Source: Liolophura sinensis
Taxonomy: Eukaryota > Mollusca > Polyplacophora > Chitonida > Chitonidae
Length of the DNA: 64,000 bases
Assembly (NCBI RefSeq): GCF_032854445.1
Contig: NC_088299.1
Span: 17,723,608 to 17,787,607 of the forward strand
Direction of reading: 5' to 3'
The notes under the pieces were generated by a model. The model saw only the letters and a program-made list of their open reading frames with translations, was not told the DNA's origin and did not search any database. Positions 22,238 to 33,631 of the stretch are shown here, piece by piece; positions within the stretch are counted from its first letter, which is position 1; each line of letters begins with the position of its first letter. The translations under genes and the position numbers were made by a program.

Positions 22238-22321
22238 CATTACACATTACCCCCACCGCATTACACATTACCCCCACCGCATTACACATTACCCCCACCG
22301 CATTACACATTACCCCCACCG
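22238..22321. repeat. Four perfect copies of a 21-bp unit
   Basis: The unit starts CATTACACATTACCCCCACC and runs exactly four times. The paralogous position at about 29079-29102 has a single, non-expanded version. Period 21 keeps the frame open (HYTLPPP repeated), without evidence of coding. Confidence 0.95.
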
Positions 22322-22639
22322 AATTCTCCAAAGTGGAAGCCTTCTATAAGGAGAATAACATGCCATTCCGTTCACCCGTCACCCACACACACATCCACAC
22401 ACACTCAAAATTGCACATATAACAATTATAGGGCATAGACATGCATACCTTAATCCTTACCCTACATCTCAGTGATAAGCACCAAGCCAGGCACTTATAA
22501 GTACCATTTTAAAGTTTTTGTGTACGATCCCACCTGGGTTTGATCCGGATTTCCCGATTACAACAGTAGACTTATAAGATTTCTACATAAACACAGACGA
22601 CGTTGACAAGAAACTGTAACAACCTTAAGCTCAGGATGC

Positions 22640-24560
22640 CTGTGTTTCTTTTACAGCACCCTTCCCCTCCTACCAACTGCTAATGCCACCACCGCACACC
22701 ACGGCCCACCATCCTTCTTGTCTGCAGTATTCACGTAGCTCCCGTTATACACGTCATTATATACTCTAGTCAAGAGTCATTTTCCTGTCACCAAATTTGC
22801 CGTTATTTGGAACAATAACCCACGATTACAGCATTCCTGCACATTCTCTTTTACCTTTTTCCCTGTCTGGATATAATTATACAGTCCATCCTAACACAAA
22901 CTTGTCACTGTCAACAATTGCAAGTTTCTTAGATGGGCAAGCATGATTCTGAAATGGCGATGTCTTGACCTACCCTTTGCTGTCAAACACGTTTAAATGC
23001 TGTATTTTGATTTTGTTGTGCGGAGACAAGCAATGCTTCCGAGTCCGAATATAACCACCAGCTGTATGTAGTGATATTTTCTTTTGACTTGGAGGGCGGA
23101 TGTGTTTATTTACTTTTCTGAAATTTATTGTTAACTGTTGCAGGATGGTCGCCACGACTTTTAATGGTTTCTCCTTGGGGATGATTGTCTTTTCATGGCT
23201 CATGACGTCAAGGGTGACCTAGGTTGGTCCGGTAGTTTTTACTACGCGACCCATAAGCCTCAATACCACGACACAGGGTTGAAATGCTCCTGAAACCCAG
23301 GCACACAGCGTCGCGTCACAGACGCCAATTCATAACGCTGCATTTGCAGTTCGTTGGAGCCTCACTTTAGGGCTGTCGCAAATATCTTGGTAAAAGACTG
23401 GAAATGGGGGGATTTGTTTTAAACAATTTTAGCGTTAGTTCTTAACGCTACACGCTATGGGATAAAGCTATACCAGACAATGTGATAAAATACGTGTTCA
23501 GTTTCTTACATTCATACTGAAAACAGCTGCTTCGTTTCAAAAATTGACTCTCATAGCATGAACACAAAGTGGCTTGGTGGCTAAAAAGTATATAAGCAGA
23601 CAAGCGCAGTATTAACTTTAGTTTGAACTTAATTACCATTAGTTTTGTACAAGACGAGACTGGTATTAACACTCAGATCAGCGACAGACCTTACACAAGA
23701 TCAAACAGAGAAACTCGAAGACGCTTGTATAAGTTCAGTGCAGATATTTGACAAAGTAGACAAATAATACAACTGACAATAATACCCAAAACCATATAAA
23801 TAATTAGAAAAATATAACTGAGTTTCTAACTGATGACAGCCTCTAAATGCGGATGGAATATTCCGGCTTCCGAAGGCGAGTCAGTCCACGTAAATGTAGA
23901 ATCCACAGTCAAGAGGAATTCCTCAATCGACGGATGACAGGATGACAATCTGTAGTGGCCACGGCACGCTGAAGATGATTTATTCCCCAACTTCCTGTGA
24001 ATGTGTAACTTTTCAGGGTGGACGGGTTGACAGTAGTGTCCCTGATGCCTAGCTGTCGATGTATGTTTCACTCCCCGGAAATATACACAAAGTCACTTTC
24101 AGGGTAAACTGGGATGAAATGTACTTAATAGCACAAAGAGACAATGAGCGATACAAGCTCCAAAATAACGTCTCAAGAAAAATAGCAAGTGGCGACACAC
24201 AAGCTCACAAAATGCTAGGTACAGAAAATGACGAATGGCGTAAAAGCCGATATCTCCAAACTCAGCAAAATCCTTCACAGTGGTTGACAGTAAATATCAC
24301 TGCTCTCAAGTAGGCTTGAGTGACTGCGAGTTTCATAACTCCGTTGCTCATATTTATAAACTAACGTAAAGAAAATTCTGGAAGGTTTGATCGTAAAAAT
24401 GTTTACAACACCCATACATATTTTCAGAATGTATACCTGCGTACAACGACACTAAACTCATCAACACCAAAGCCTTGAGAACGCTCGACTGAATTACAGT
24501 GCAGGCTGTAACGTACACAGAGAGGAAAGTGTAGGTCACACCGATCAGGTAAGCTCAAGA
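22640..24560. other. Mostly unique; no gene identified
   Basis: Several 60-84-codon frames on both strands. The minus-strand frame 23826-24071 (LLTVDSTFTWTDSP) looks protein-like in composition but has no recognisable domain, and I find no second copy. No tandem repeat beyond short runs. Confidence 0.35.
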
Positions 24561-24565
24561 ACAAA

Positions 24566-24737
24566 TATTTATTTATTTATTTATTTATTTGATTGGTGTT
24601 TTGCGCCGTACTCAAGAATATTTTACTTATACGACAGCAACAAGCGTTATGGTGGAAGCAAATCAGGGAAAGCCCGGGGGAAACCCAGACATTCCCACTT
24701 ACGACCGGGGAGGAAGCCAGCATGAGCTGGACTTGGT
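24566..24737 (-). mobile_element. 5'-truncated SINE
   Basis: (ATTT)n tail, then GATTGGTGTTTTGCGCCGTA, then the body to CATGAGCTGGACTTGG, read on the minus strand. The tRNA head is absent and the body is moderately diverged. Flanking duplication not clear. Confidence 0.8.
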
Positions 24738-25299
24738 AACAATGTGGTAATTCAACTGTCACTTTGAATTAAGAATAAACAAACAAAACATACACACTAA
24801 AACATTTAAAAAATTAAAGTCAAAAAGAAAACAAATTTATGTTTTAATTGGTGATAAATTTGCCATTTGTTCATAAATGGTATACACGTTATTCTCTTCA
24901 TATATGTATAAATCTCTAGTTTGTATATTTTGGATACACACATAAAAATTTGGAATACTTTGCCTTGAATTCAATGACAAATATTTTAATCATGTGAAGG
25001 TTGCATTCGGCAAAGGACACACTTTGTTGTTAATTAGCACGGGTTTTTTGCGTCTGTAAGAACAACTTATAATTCTTCTCCAGTTAGAAGAAAATTCTCT
25101 CGATCTTCAGCAATGGGATTTCACAACACAGACGCAGCATTAGGCACACTTAGCTAACATGGCGACGTAAGACAGGCAGTGCTCCTTGTCACTATAGTAA
25201 CGTTACGTATGTTTAATAAAACGGACGCCAAGATATTCTGAATACGTGGACCAAATGATTAGGTTCTGAAAAATCAACGTCATGGACAAAAGGGATTTA

Positions 25300-25560
25300 G
25301 CCCATTGTCAATCAAGCTGATTCATGATTTCATTCTCGTACACTTGTGACATGATGACAAGAAGTCTTTCCCAATAAGTATGAAATAGTGGTAACAACAG
25401 ACTCATTGGAAGAAATCGCCCTGGCGTTTCGCATATTAAATTACCCTGCTGAACTCTGTATAATGGAAGCCTTCTACAAGGGGACCAGAGCCCGTTTATG
25501 TTACACTTGGCTCCACGCAGGTCACGGTGGAGCAACTCGCAAGTGACAAGGGATATAACA
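25300..25560 (+). repeat. Partial third copy of segmental duplication II
   Basis: CCCAATAAGTATGAAATAGT, then TAATGGAAGCCTTCTACAAGG, aligns with GTATGGAATAACTTTGACAA and GTGGAAGCCTTCTATAAGG in copy 1 (22.2-22.35 kb) and with copy 2 (29.03-29.13 kb). The flanks are too diverged to place ends. Confidence 0.45.
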
Positions 25561-25679
25561 GTGTCTCATCCACACACACTGAAAATTCCACAATAACATA
25601 TTTAAGTCAGACATGAATGATCTAATCAAACAAAGAAATAATCATTCAGATGCCAATTAAAACGATGGTTTAAGCCTAA

Positions 25680-26660
25680 AAGAAATACAGACGGCCGTGG
25701 ATCGGTAGACTTTGTAAACTTACATGTAAAAGCATATAGAGTTGAGAACAGACTGTGCCAACATTCATTTTAGCTGTCCAAGGTTTCTTTTGCTGTTTCC
25801 ATTTCGTTGCCATGGATTCGCAGATAACTTTGCTGGCCACGTCACCTAAAATGTCTCGCCGCCAGAAGACGACTAGACCAGTGTCACGTGTCATGTGGTG
25901 AGGCGTTTTCTACCAATATGTGGCCGTTATACTCGGCCAATTAACCTCACCTGTGCGAGTCACAAACGAAAAATCCTTAAAGTTATATTTTCTGGTTTTC
26001 CAAAAAAACGAAAGAAAAATAAACAAAAATTCACAGATTCCCTTGGAGATATCCTAACTGTCTAACTAGAGCGGGCAAGCGATGGCTCCTCACATTACCA
26101 GCTCAGCTCCTGCCGTGACGATCCCCATCATATCGTTGTATGGAGATATTTCCTTGGGGATGGAGACCATTTCACTGGAATGATGCCCTCAATGATGTGG
26201 CCCTCATGACTGCCCTAATTGGGTGTCTGAAAACCTATTTTTGGAAATCACGGTTATACAGTGTCATGTGAGAAGTGGCACATTGGTAGCGGTGTAGTTT
26301 GCATGTCAAGGCCCTGTGTTAGGGGTGTGGTTATTTATATTTTATCATGAACATCAAATCTTAACGTGATCTTTGACTGTATAAACAACTTACTCCAGAG
26401 AGCTGCAGTCGCGCATGTGTGTTGAGTCCGTAATGTTTACATAGAAATCGCTGTTTTACTGCGGAATAAAATATAATTAAAGACTTACAGTAAATATAAT
26501 TAGACCGGAGAAGGGATGACTGTGTGATAGCTGGCAAATGATCACATATAACCGGTCAAATATGGCTTCTCGTCAATTTACCTCAGTCCGTGTTTTATTC
26601 TTTCATGTAAATGCAGAAGTACCGGTAGTAGCGATTTTCACGAAACCTGGCACCATGGTT
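25680..26660 (+). repeat. Duplicated block III, copy 1
   Basis: It aligns best from about 26040 with 29550-30230: AGCGATGGCTCCTCACATTA, GTTGTATGGAGATATTTCCT, TGCCCTAATTGGGTGTCTGA, GTGTGATAGCTGGCAAATGA, TCAATTTACCTCAGTC. No conserved long frame. Confidence 0.65.
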
Positions 26661-27384
26661 TAAGCATAATGTCAACTGCAATTTATTAGACGCCATCACA
26701 TTTAACATATCAAATCAAATCATATCAAAGTAATGCAATGCATTAATACAATTCTGAGACGCCAGTTGCTGTGTGCTTATAACTACCTCTACATCAGGTG
26801 TGGGAAAAATTAACAGCTGTATCTCTAGCTGAGATTAATTGTGAGCAGATGGGATTAAGATATTTACAATATTCGTCGTATATTTTACTTGTCGTGATTT
26901 CACCTGCATGGACAGTATCAAACGATACACTACTAATTATATCTTACCTGCCAACACATCATTTCCGGCCGACTACGCCCGCATCGAAAACTACAGAGTC
27001 GCTACATAAGTAGCTAAATCAACCAGACTTTCAGTGTTACAAGATTACCGTATTTGTTACTTTACAATATTATCTTCTCTGTAGTGTATTGATCATTACA
27101 AACTAATTGACCAGAATACGACATTAACGGCAATTCTACAGCCAATTAAGCGTAAAATTGCCAAAGCCAAGCACAGTAGATATACACAATTACGGATCAT
27201 ATTTCTGTCGTAACTGATTTTTCAACAAGAATATTACCGAAGGCTGTTATTCAATACAGACCAAAAAATACCAAAAGCTACTTTAAAGTTAGAATGTTGT
27301 CCGTACCTACACTAACCTTTACGGCTTCATGTGCAGAGAGTAATCAAATTCCCGAGGACCGCCTCCATCCACCCACATTCTAGT

Positions 27385-27862
27385 AACCTTTCTTCTGTCA
27401 GATTTTGTCGCCTCCCTGCTAGAAAAATGTCAAACTGTGCTGAGAAATTGACATTAATGAGAAGTGAGACTGACGAACATGCTCTCATGTACAACGCAAA
27501 GGGCGCGACATTAAAGTTGTTCGAAATGATCGAACGTCACAAAACTCATTCCACGAATCAGTTTTATTACCGATGCTAATTTCAAGCCCTTCAAGTCCTT
27601 TCATCTCTTGTTATAACAGATCACCTTGGGGGATCATGTACTGGTTAATATTTCGCGGATCGAATCTCCCTCGGTATTAGCCACTTGTCTACATAACAGT
27701 GAATCAAAATTAAACGATTTGGTTAATATACATGATCACCACATAAGTGCTTTGGATGAATTTAAACAAAACGTAACCGTTAAGTTTGCTCTTGATTGTA
27801 TATTTGTTTACAACACAGCCAGGCATTTTCAATGTCCATCTGTTAGCCCGGCAAGTGGTTAG
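27385..27862 (+). other. Two possible exons, family not recognised
   Basis: First segment: CTTTCTTCTGTCAG looks like a 3' splice site near 27401, followed by an open frame to 27579 with KMSNCAEKLTLMRSETDEHA and LKLFEMIERHKTHS. Second segment: TCTCTTGTTATAACAG is a good 3' splice site near 27620, followed by an open frame to 27862 with GDHVLVNISRIESPSV and ISALDEFKQNVTVKFAL. No clean GT donor separates the two frames, which is a problem for a gene model. The second peptide vaguely recalls the start of a Tudor-type barrel, but I would not assign it. Confidence 0.15.
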
Positions 27863-28060
27863 CCTGACAGCGTAGCGCAGTAACTCAAGCCTCCCACCAG
27901 TGCGACCGCTGTGAGTTTAAGTCCAGCTAATGTTGGCATCTACTCCAAAAAGGTCTGTCAGCAATCTGTGGATGGTCGTGAGTTTATCCCAACATAATGT
28001 TGCCCACCGTATAGATGAAATATTCTTGGGTATGGCGCAAAATTCAAACCAAATAAAAAA
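27845..28060 (+). mobile_element. Old, diverged full-length SINE
   Basis: Degenerate tRNA head (CAAGTGGTTAGCCTGACAGC), GTGAGTTTAAGTCCAGC, shortened body (CAACATAATGTTGCCCACCG), ATGAAATATTCTTGGGTATG and AAATAAAAAAATA tail. Many substitutions and deletions mark it as one of the oldest copies here. Confidence 0.75.
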
Positions 28061-28627
28061 ATAATTGTATAATTTTTAAAAAGTATGCTTTAGCTTTTAG
28101 AAAGACTTTTTCCGGAGCTATTGATACCTTTAAGCTTTAAATCTTGAGTTTTTACAAGATGATTCTATGTGAAAATAAACATACTTCATCGATATAGGTT
28201 TATTTTTAATACATTCTCTTGGCTGGTTCACAATATCCAGTTAGATCTGGGCAAGCAGGAAACAACCCTGCATCAGCTGTGAGATGCTCTTGTCATACGT
28301 ATATTCCGCCGTCATTTTTCACTAATCATGTTCTGCCATGATACAAAATCAGAACAAGTTATTTTATAGTTGACGTTGGACTAAAATACGACACAACCAG
28401 TACTGATGAATTACGTTTCAGAAAGGCACTGCGTTTAGCACAAATAACCAGCTATAACAATTTGCCGAGCATCCCTTAATATAAGATTTCGCCTTCCTGA
28501 AAACTAAATTCATCATTGGACATACACACAATGTGTAGAAAAGTGATTCAAGAAAACTGATAGAGATCTCAGATCTCGAGAATCTGTGGCTATTCCGTCT
28601 TAGACCAGGATTTATTCTTATCCCCTA

Positions 28628-28757
28628 GGGGCTGTTTCTCAGAGGGTTCGCAACGTTACGCAGGCCTAATCACCATGATGTAGCATACTGAGGACATACG
28701 TCGCCTTGGTATTTGTGGCCGGCGTAACGTTACGATCCCTTTGAGAAACAGGATCCA
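28628..28757. mobile_element. MITE-like element with ~38-bp terminal inverted repeats
   Basis: The left end reads CTGTTTCTCAGAGGGTTCGC then AACGTTACGC. The complement of the right end reads CTGTTTCTCAAAGGGATCGT then AACGTTACGC. About 130 bp long, with no coding capacity. The paralogous sequence at about 21995 runs straight through without it (ATCCCCAGCAGGTTATTTTC), so the empty site is available. Superfamily not assigned, and the target duplication is unclear. Confidence 0.8.
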
Positions 28758-29549
28758 GACGGTTATTTTCATGGGAAGATTCTTGTACAATATCTTTTAA
28801 TCATATTATACTTTGATCCTGTTAATTTCTCGAAAATCAATGTTGGTGTCATTACAAAAGCATCTCAAGTTTAGAACATCATATCTTCACGTGAATCATC
28901 GGATTATTTCGTTCTACGGTTATTCTAAGAATGGGTAGAACATTTGCCTTGGAGAATACTTCCTTTGAATAGCATGATTGCGAAGTTCAAATCTTGAAAA
29001 TCTCTCTTGACCAATGCCTCTCTCACCAAGAATGGAATAATTTTGACAACAGAGAGATTACAAGAAAACCTTGTCGTATTTTGCATTACACATTACACCA
29101 TCTGAATTCTCCATAGCGGAAGCCTTCTATTAAAAGAACAACATGGTATAGCAGCTTTGTGCTAAAAATAGCTTCACGTTGATTCCCATACAGCATTTGG
29201 CATGTGTGCTATGTCAATGTCTAATCCGCACACACTCAAAATTCCCCATGTAACATATATAGGGCATAGACATGCATACCTTAATCCTCGTTCTAACATC
29301 TCAGTGCTAAACACCAAGCCAGACACTAAGAAGTTCCATTTCTAAAATTTTTGTGTATGACCCGGCCTGGGTTTGATCCGGATCTCCCGATTACAACAGT
29401 AGACTTATTAGACTTATACGTAAACACAATGCTCAGTGGGTAAACCTCACCTGTCACAAACAAACAAATCTTATAAATCTTATGGTTATATTCTCTGCTT
29501 TTCCGACAGAAATGAAAGCAAAAAAAAAAACACAAATTGACAGACTTTC

Positions 29550-29816
29550 TAGGAAAAACTCCTATCAAAACTGTCTAACTAGAGCCTACAAGCGATGGCT
29601 TTTTATGTTGTCAGCTCAGCTCCTGTCGTGACGATCTTAATCATATTGTTGTATGGAGATATTTCCTTGGGGATGGAGACCATCTCACTGGAATTATGCC
29701 TGTGGCCCTCATGACTGCCCTAATTGGGTGTCTGAAGACCTATATTTGGAAATCACTGTTAGACAGTGACACTGATAGTGGTGTATATTATATTATTCAG
29801 CAAATGCGTTGAGAGG

Positions 29817-29879
<63 letters not shown>

Positions 29880-30235
29880 GGGGCGGGTCATGTATAACTT
29901 TAACACCAACATCAAATCTTAATGTTATCTTTGGTTAACGTCTTTGGTTGACATCTTACTGCGGAGACCTACAGTGACGCATGCATGTTGAGTCGGTAAT
30001 ATTTAGTATGGAAATCGATCTTTTACCGCAGAATAAAATATAATTAAAGACTAACAGAGTAAAACCAGAGCAGCGGCGACAGTGTGATAACTGGCAAATG
30101 GTCACAGGTAACCGGTGAAATACGGCCTCTTGTCAATTTACCTCAGTCAGGGTTTTACTTCGAGTATATGGGTAAATAGAAGCAATTTTCAGGCTCCCTA
30201 GCACCATGGCTTAAGCAGAATTAAGTAACAAAAAA
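29550..30235 (+). repeat. Duplicated block III, copy 2
   Basis: Partner of 26040-26660, interrupted by a (GT)n tract. Shared words include GATATTTCCTTGGGGATGGA and ACTGGCAAATGGTCACAGGT. Confidence 0.65.
29819..29878. repeat. (GT)30 microsatellite
   Basis: Uninterrupted GT dinucleotides from 29819 to 29878, inside duplicated block III. The paralogous place near 26310 has no such run. Confidence 0.99.
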
Positions 30236-30239
30236 AATG

Positions 30240-33200
30240 TTAATTGCAATATATTAGATGTCACTCGTCTAGAATTACTCAAAATGCTGAGGTGTATCAC
30301 ATTAAACATAAAATCACATTAAGACAGTGCAATGCATTAAACAAATCTCGTCACGAAAAGTCAGCGCTTAATTATGCACAAATACATCTGTAGTTAGAGG
30401 TTAATTCACAGTGTGACAATTGGATAGGTAACAAACGTAAGAGCTGACAAAACAATTATCCAATACACACGCTGATTGATGACAATCTGTTCCTTTTGCC
30501 GAACCCTATCAGCCTCTGACTAATGAGGTCAAGTGACCTAAACAACCTCTTCGTGTTTCGGCTGCTGCCTTAAATTAAAGCGTTTCTCGGGCACCTGATA
30601 AGTTTGCTGTGAATTGTATGGACGTGGATGAGCCAGTGTGTTAAATACGAACTATGAGTCATTGGTTTAATTTTATTTCCTTTTCTTTCGTTCTCATACG
30701 GCTTGTTACGCATCGATCGTACAGATTACCTGATCAGACTACGTCGTTCTGTCTTTTCCTCACGCAAGACAGTGTCACATGGAGAAAGCCAAAGTGGTTG
30801 TCTGACGTATTGTTACAGATGGAACTGAATTCGGGTCATTTGGCATAGGAGACAGTGATGGTAATGACCTTCAGCTAACAAAAAATCAGTGCTGTTTTTC
30901 CATCATTAGACGCTGTCAACTGAGTGTTCCCAGGATAGAGCCTGTGTTTGTATCCAAATCTAAATCAGAGGAACATTCTCAGATTAAACGCTAAGCATGT
31001 GCTGTTTGCAAGGAATGAAATGCAAAAATTATTACATAAACACAATCGAAGTTTAATAACAGATCTGCATAAATATAGCTTTTAGCCGTACAGACATAAG
31101 CGTAGCCCATCCAGCAGAAGCGGAAGATACCAATGTAGAGAAAACAGGGAAGATACTCGACAAATGAGAATGTTTTATTAAATTATTTGATTTTGGCAAT
31201 TGTGAGTTGTGAATATTTTTATTGTAACAGACAATAGTTATGACCAGGTAACGTATCTATCCTTTATTTTTGAAGCTACCAGCTTGGCTAGGCCATTACA
31301 TGCGCATGTCTTGGTAGGGGCCAACATGCACGTGTATATCTTGCGTGTCTGTCCTTAGATCAGAGATCTATTTCATTTGTCCAAGCTAACCTTTTTGAAA
31401 TACTGTACGTCATACACATGCGTGGGTGTGCGGCCTGATATTTTGTCAAGATCAATATTTTCACGAGCCTACAGACGAAGCCAGATCTTCGGATATTATT
31501 TTAGGTCAATTTTCTAATTATTAAATGCACACTGTTTATTAAACATCGACGGCATAATTTATGATATAGTTATATGTGGATTGTATGTTTATATCTATTC
31601 AGCGCCATCGATGGACAAAGTGAGAGTCAGTCATCTAGCTAAAAGTCCTCTATAATGCTTTTTTCAACGTGAAGATAACTATCCAGTTCATCTAAACTTG
31701 TCCAAAAAGTCATTACATTTCCTTTTAATGACTCGTGACGCAGGATGAGCAATTCGAAGCCACAGAGGCACTTTCCGACGGAGAGCAATTCAGTCTAAAA
31801 TGTCCCGATGTATTACGCAGGTAACAAGAATTAGTGGGTGTTAATAATTACAGCAAGGCAGCATGCTTTAGAAAAAATGTTGTTTTGTGACATTTCACGC
31901 TTTCTTGGCCATTTGTGATACAGAAAATCAATACAGTACTTCTCCAGAGATGCATTAAGCTCGGGTTATCTCCTACATTTAGTCAAATTGTAAATAGGAC
32001 GCCTGGGCAGGATAACAGCAAACATTAAAGGTACAATGATCTAATGAATGCACAATAAGTGAGCTATAAAGATGAAACGTTCTGATGTTATGCATGTCGA
32101 TTCAGATGAGTGAAAATCGTGCCAACAAATTTTTTTGCTTTGGATTTGCGACTGGCCTCCAGGATGATAAGTTATTTTGGCATAAATAGTGAAGCAAGAA
32201 TCTATCACACTGAGGTGAGTAGGGAATAGCCTGTTCGTTTTATCAATACATCCATTTTGATATCCAGTTTATTATTTGGCAATTTGAGACTCACGTTTGG
32301 CTTTAAACTCAATATCTCATTATTATTCCAAAGCTGCTAGACAGGGATGATGTTCTTAGAATATTGAGAATAAATACGCGAGGAAAAATAAAACCAGAAA
32401 AAATGTAAAGAAAGAATATATCATTTTCTATATAGAAAGCTAACCTCCACGGGGACTGTATATACACATATATTTACGTTTTAAAATGTAGGCCTCTTCT
32501 GGCTTGTCTTGTGGTCAAATGGCCTGTACGGGTCTACAATGTCGGGTTATTAGATCTTCGGATGCGATAAAGGCGAGGCGCTTCCTTAATAATTTAACAA
32601 ATCCTAATGAAATGTCCGGTTCTCTCGTGGCTTATCACAAAATATATCGTAATGATAACAACGTTTGGAGAACACTGTACGTATTGTTGAATACACGTCT
32701 AGTGTAGCCCCTAGATGTCATTACCAAACCCTTTGTTCTACCCTACCCTTAGTGTCCTGATAATAACAGAGATTTGTGAATAAATGCGGCAACAAATTCA
32801 GAAACGCCAGCGATGTCTGGTAATTCTTAGGAGAAGGTACTGTGAATGAATACATGATATGTTAGAATCCCAAGAGTTTAAGAACCTCGAGCCGTATCAT
32901 ACCTACACCCTTATCTTCCTGGATGACTACAGAAATACCACATCTATCCGGCTAATCAAGGCATCATTTTAAGAATATATAGCTGGCTGGATGTCATCTA
33001 GAAAATGATTTATGTAAAAGCACTATTGTCATTTAGGAAGTACAATTTCTGGGTGTAGCACAGATTACACGAATGGAAAGTGGCTTAGATCAGTCCAGGT
33101 TTCGAAATGACTACATTGTACAGTAGATTGTCAGGTAAGCCTACCCAATCGCCAGAAGTATGTGTCAATAGTCTAGACTATTCAACCAACTGTTTTTTTT

Positions 33201-33336
33201 TACCAAAACAGGACGTAGCTGACAAGTACACTTTTAGGTGACTGTAAAAAGTATATAGTTTTACTTTGCATTTTTCGTGAGATTGTAGCAGGAGTTTGAG
33301 AATCTTAGTACAATGTTATAGCAAAGGGTTTATATA
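30240..33336. other. About 3 kb unique DNA, no gene seen
   Basis: No ORF above 67 codons and no tandem array or SINE. Short frames at 30654-30848 and 32504-32707 lack features. It may be intronic or intergenic. Confidence 0.5.
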
Positions 33337-33347
33337 CATTGTCTGTT

Positions 33348-33620
33348 TTTTTTTTTTTTTTTTTTTTTGATTGGTGTTTTACGCCGTACTCAAGAATATT
33401 TCACTTATACGACGGCGGCCAGCATTATGGTGGGTGGAAATGGGGCAGAGCCCGGGGGAAACCCACGACCATCCGAAGGTTGCTGACAGACCTTCCCACG
33501 TACGGCCGAAGAGGAAGGCAGCATGAGCTGGACTTGAACTCACAGCAACCGCATTGGTGAGAGGCTTCTGGGTCATTACGCTGCGCTAGCGCGCTAACCG
33601 ACTGAGCCACGGAGGCCCCT
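33348..33620 (-). mobile_element. Best-preserved full-length SINE
   Basis: Minus strand: starts GGGGCCTCCGTGGCTCAGTC, A box TGGCTCAGTCGG (perfect match to the RNA polymerase III A-box consensus), B-box-like GAGTTCAAGTCC, complete body, and a 21-residue A tail seen here as poly-T at 33348-33368. The 11-bp direct repeats CATTGTCTGTT lie at 33337-33347 and 33621-33631. The intact head and pure A tail suggest the youngest copy in the window. Confidence 0.95.
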
Positions 33621-33631
33621 CATTGTCTGTT

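Larger units (their letters stand above)
21121..22640 (+). repeat. Segmental duplication II, copy 1
   Basis: It aligns with 26870-27320 and 28490-29420. Shared words include CTTTCAGTGTTACAAGATTA, AACAAGAATATTACCGAAGG, CACAATGTGTAGAAAAG, AAAATCATTGTTGGTGTCAT, ACTTTGACAAT and TTTGATCCGGAT. The copy has its own SINE (21531-21792) and an expanded 21-bp repeat. Confidence 0.75.
26870..29420 (+). repeat. Segmental duplication II, copy 2
   Basis: Partner of 21121-22640. It is longer because about 1.1 kb (27385-28490), including candidate exons and an old SINE, is present here and not in copy 1. A MITE at 28628-28757 is also extra. The 21-bp word is single. Confidence 0.7.
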
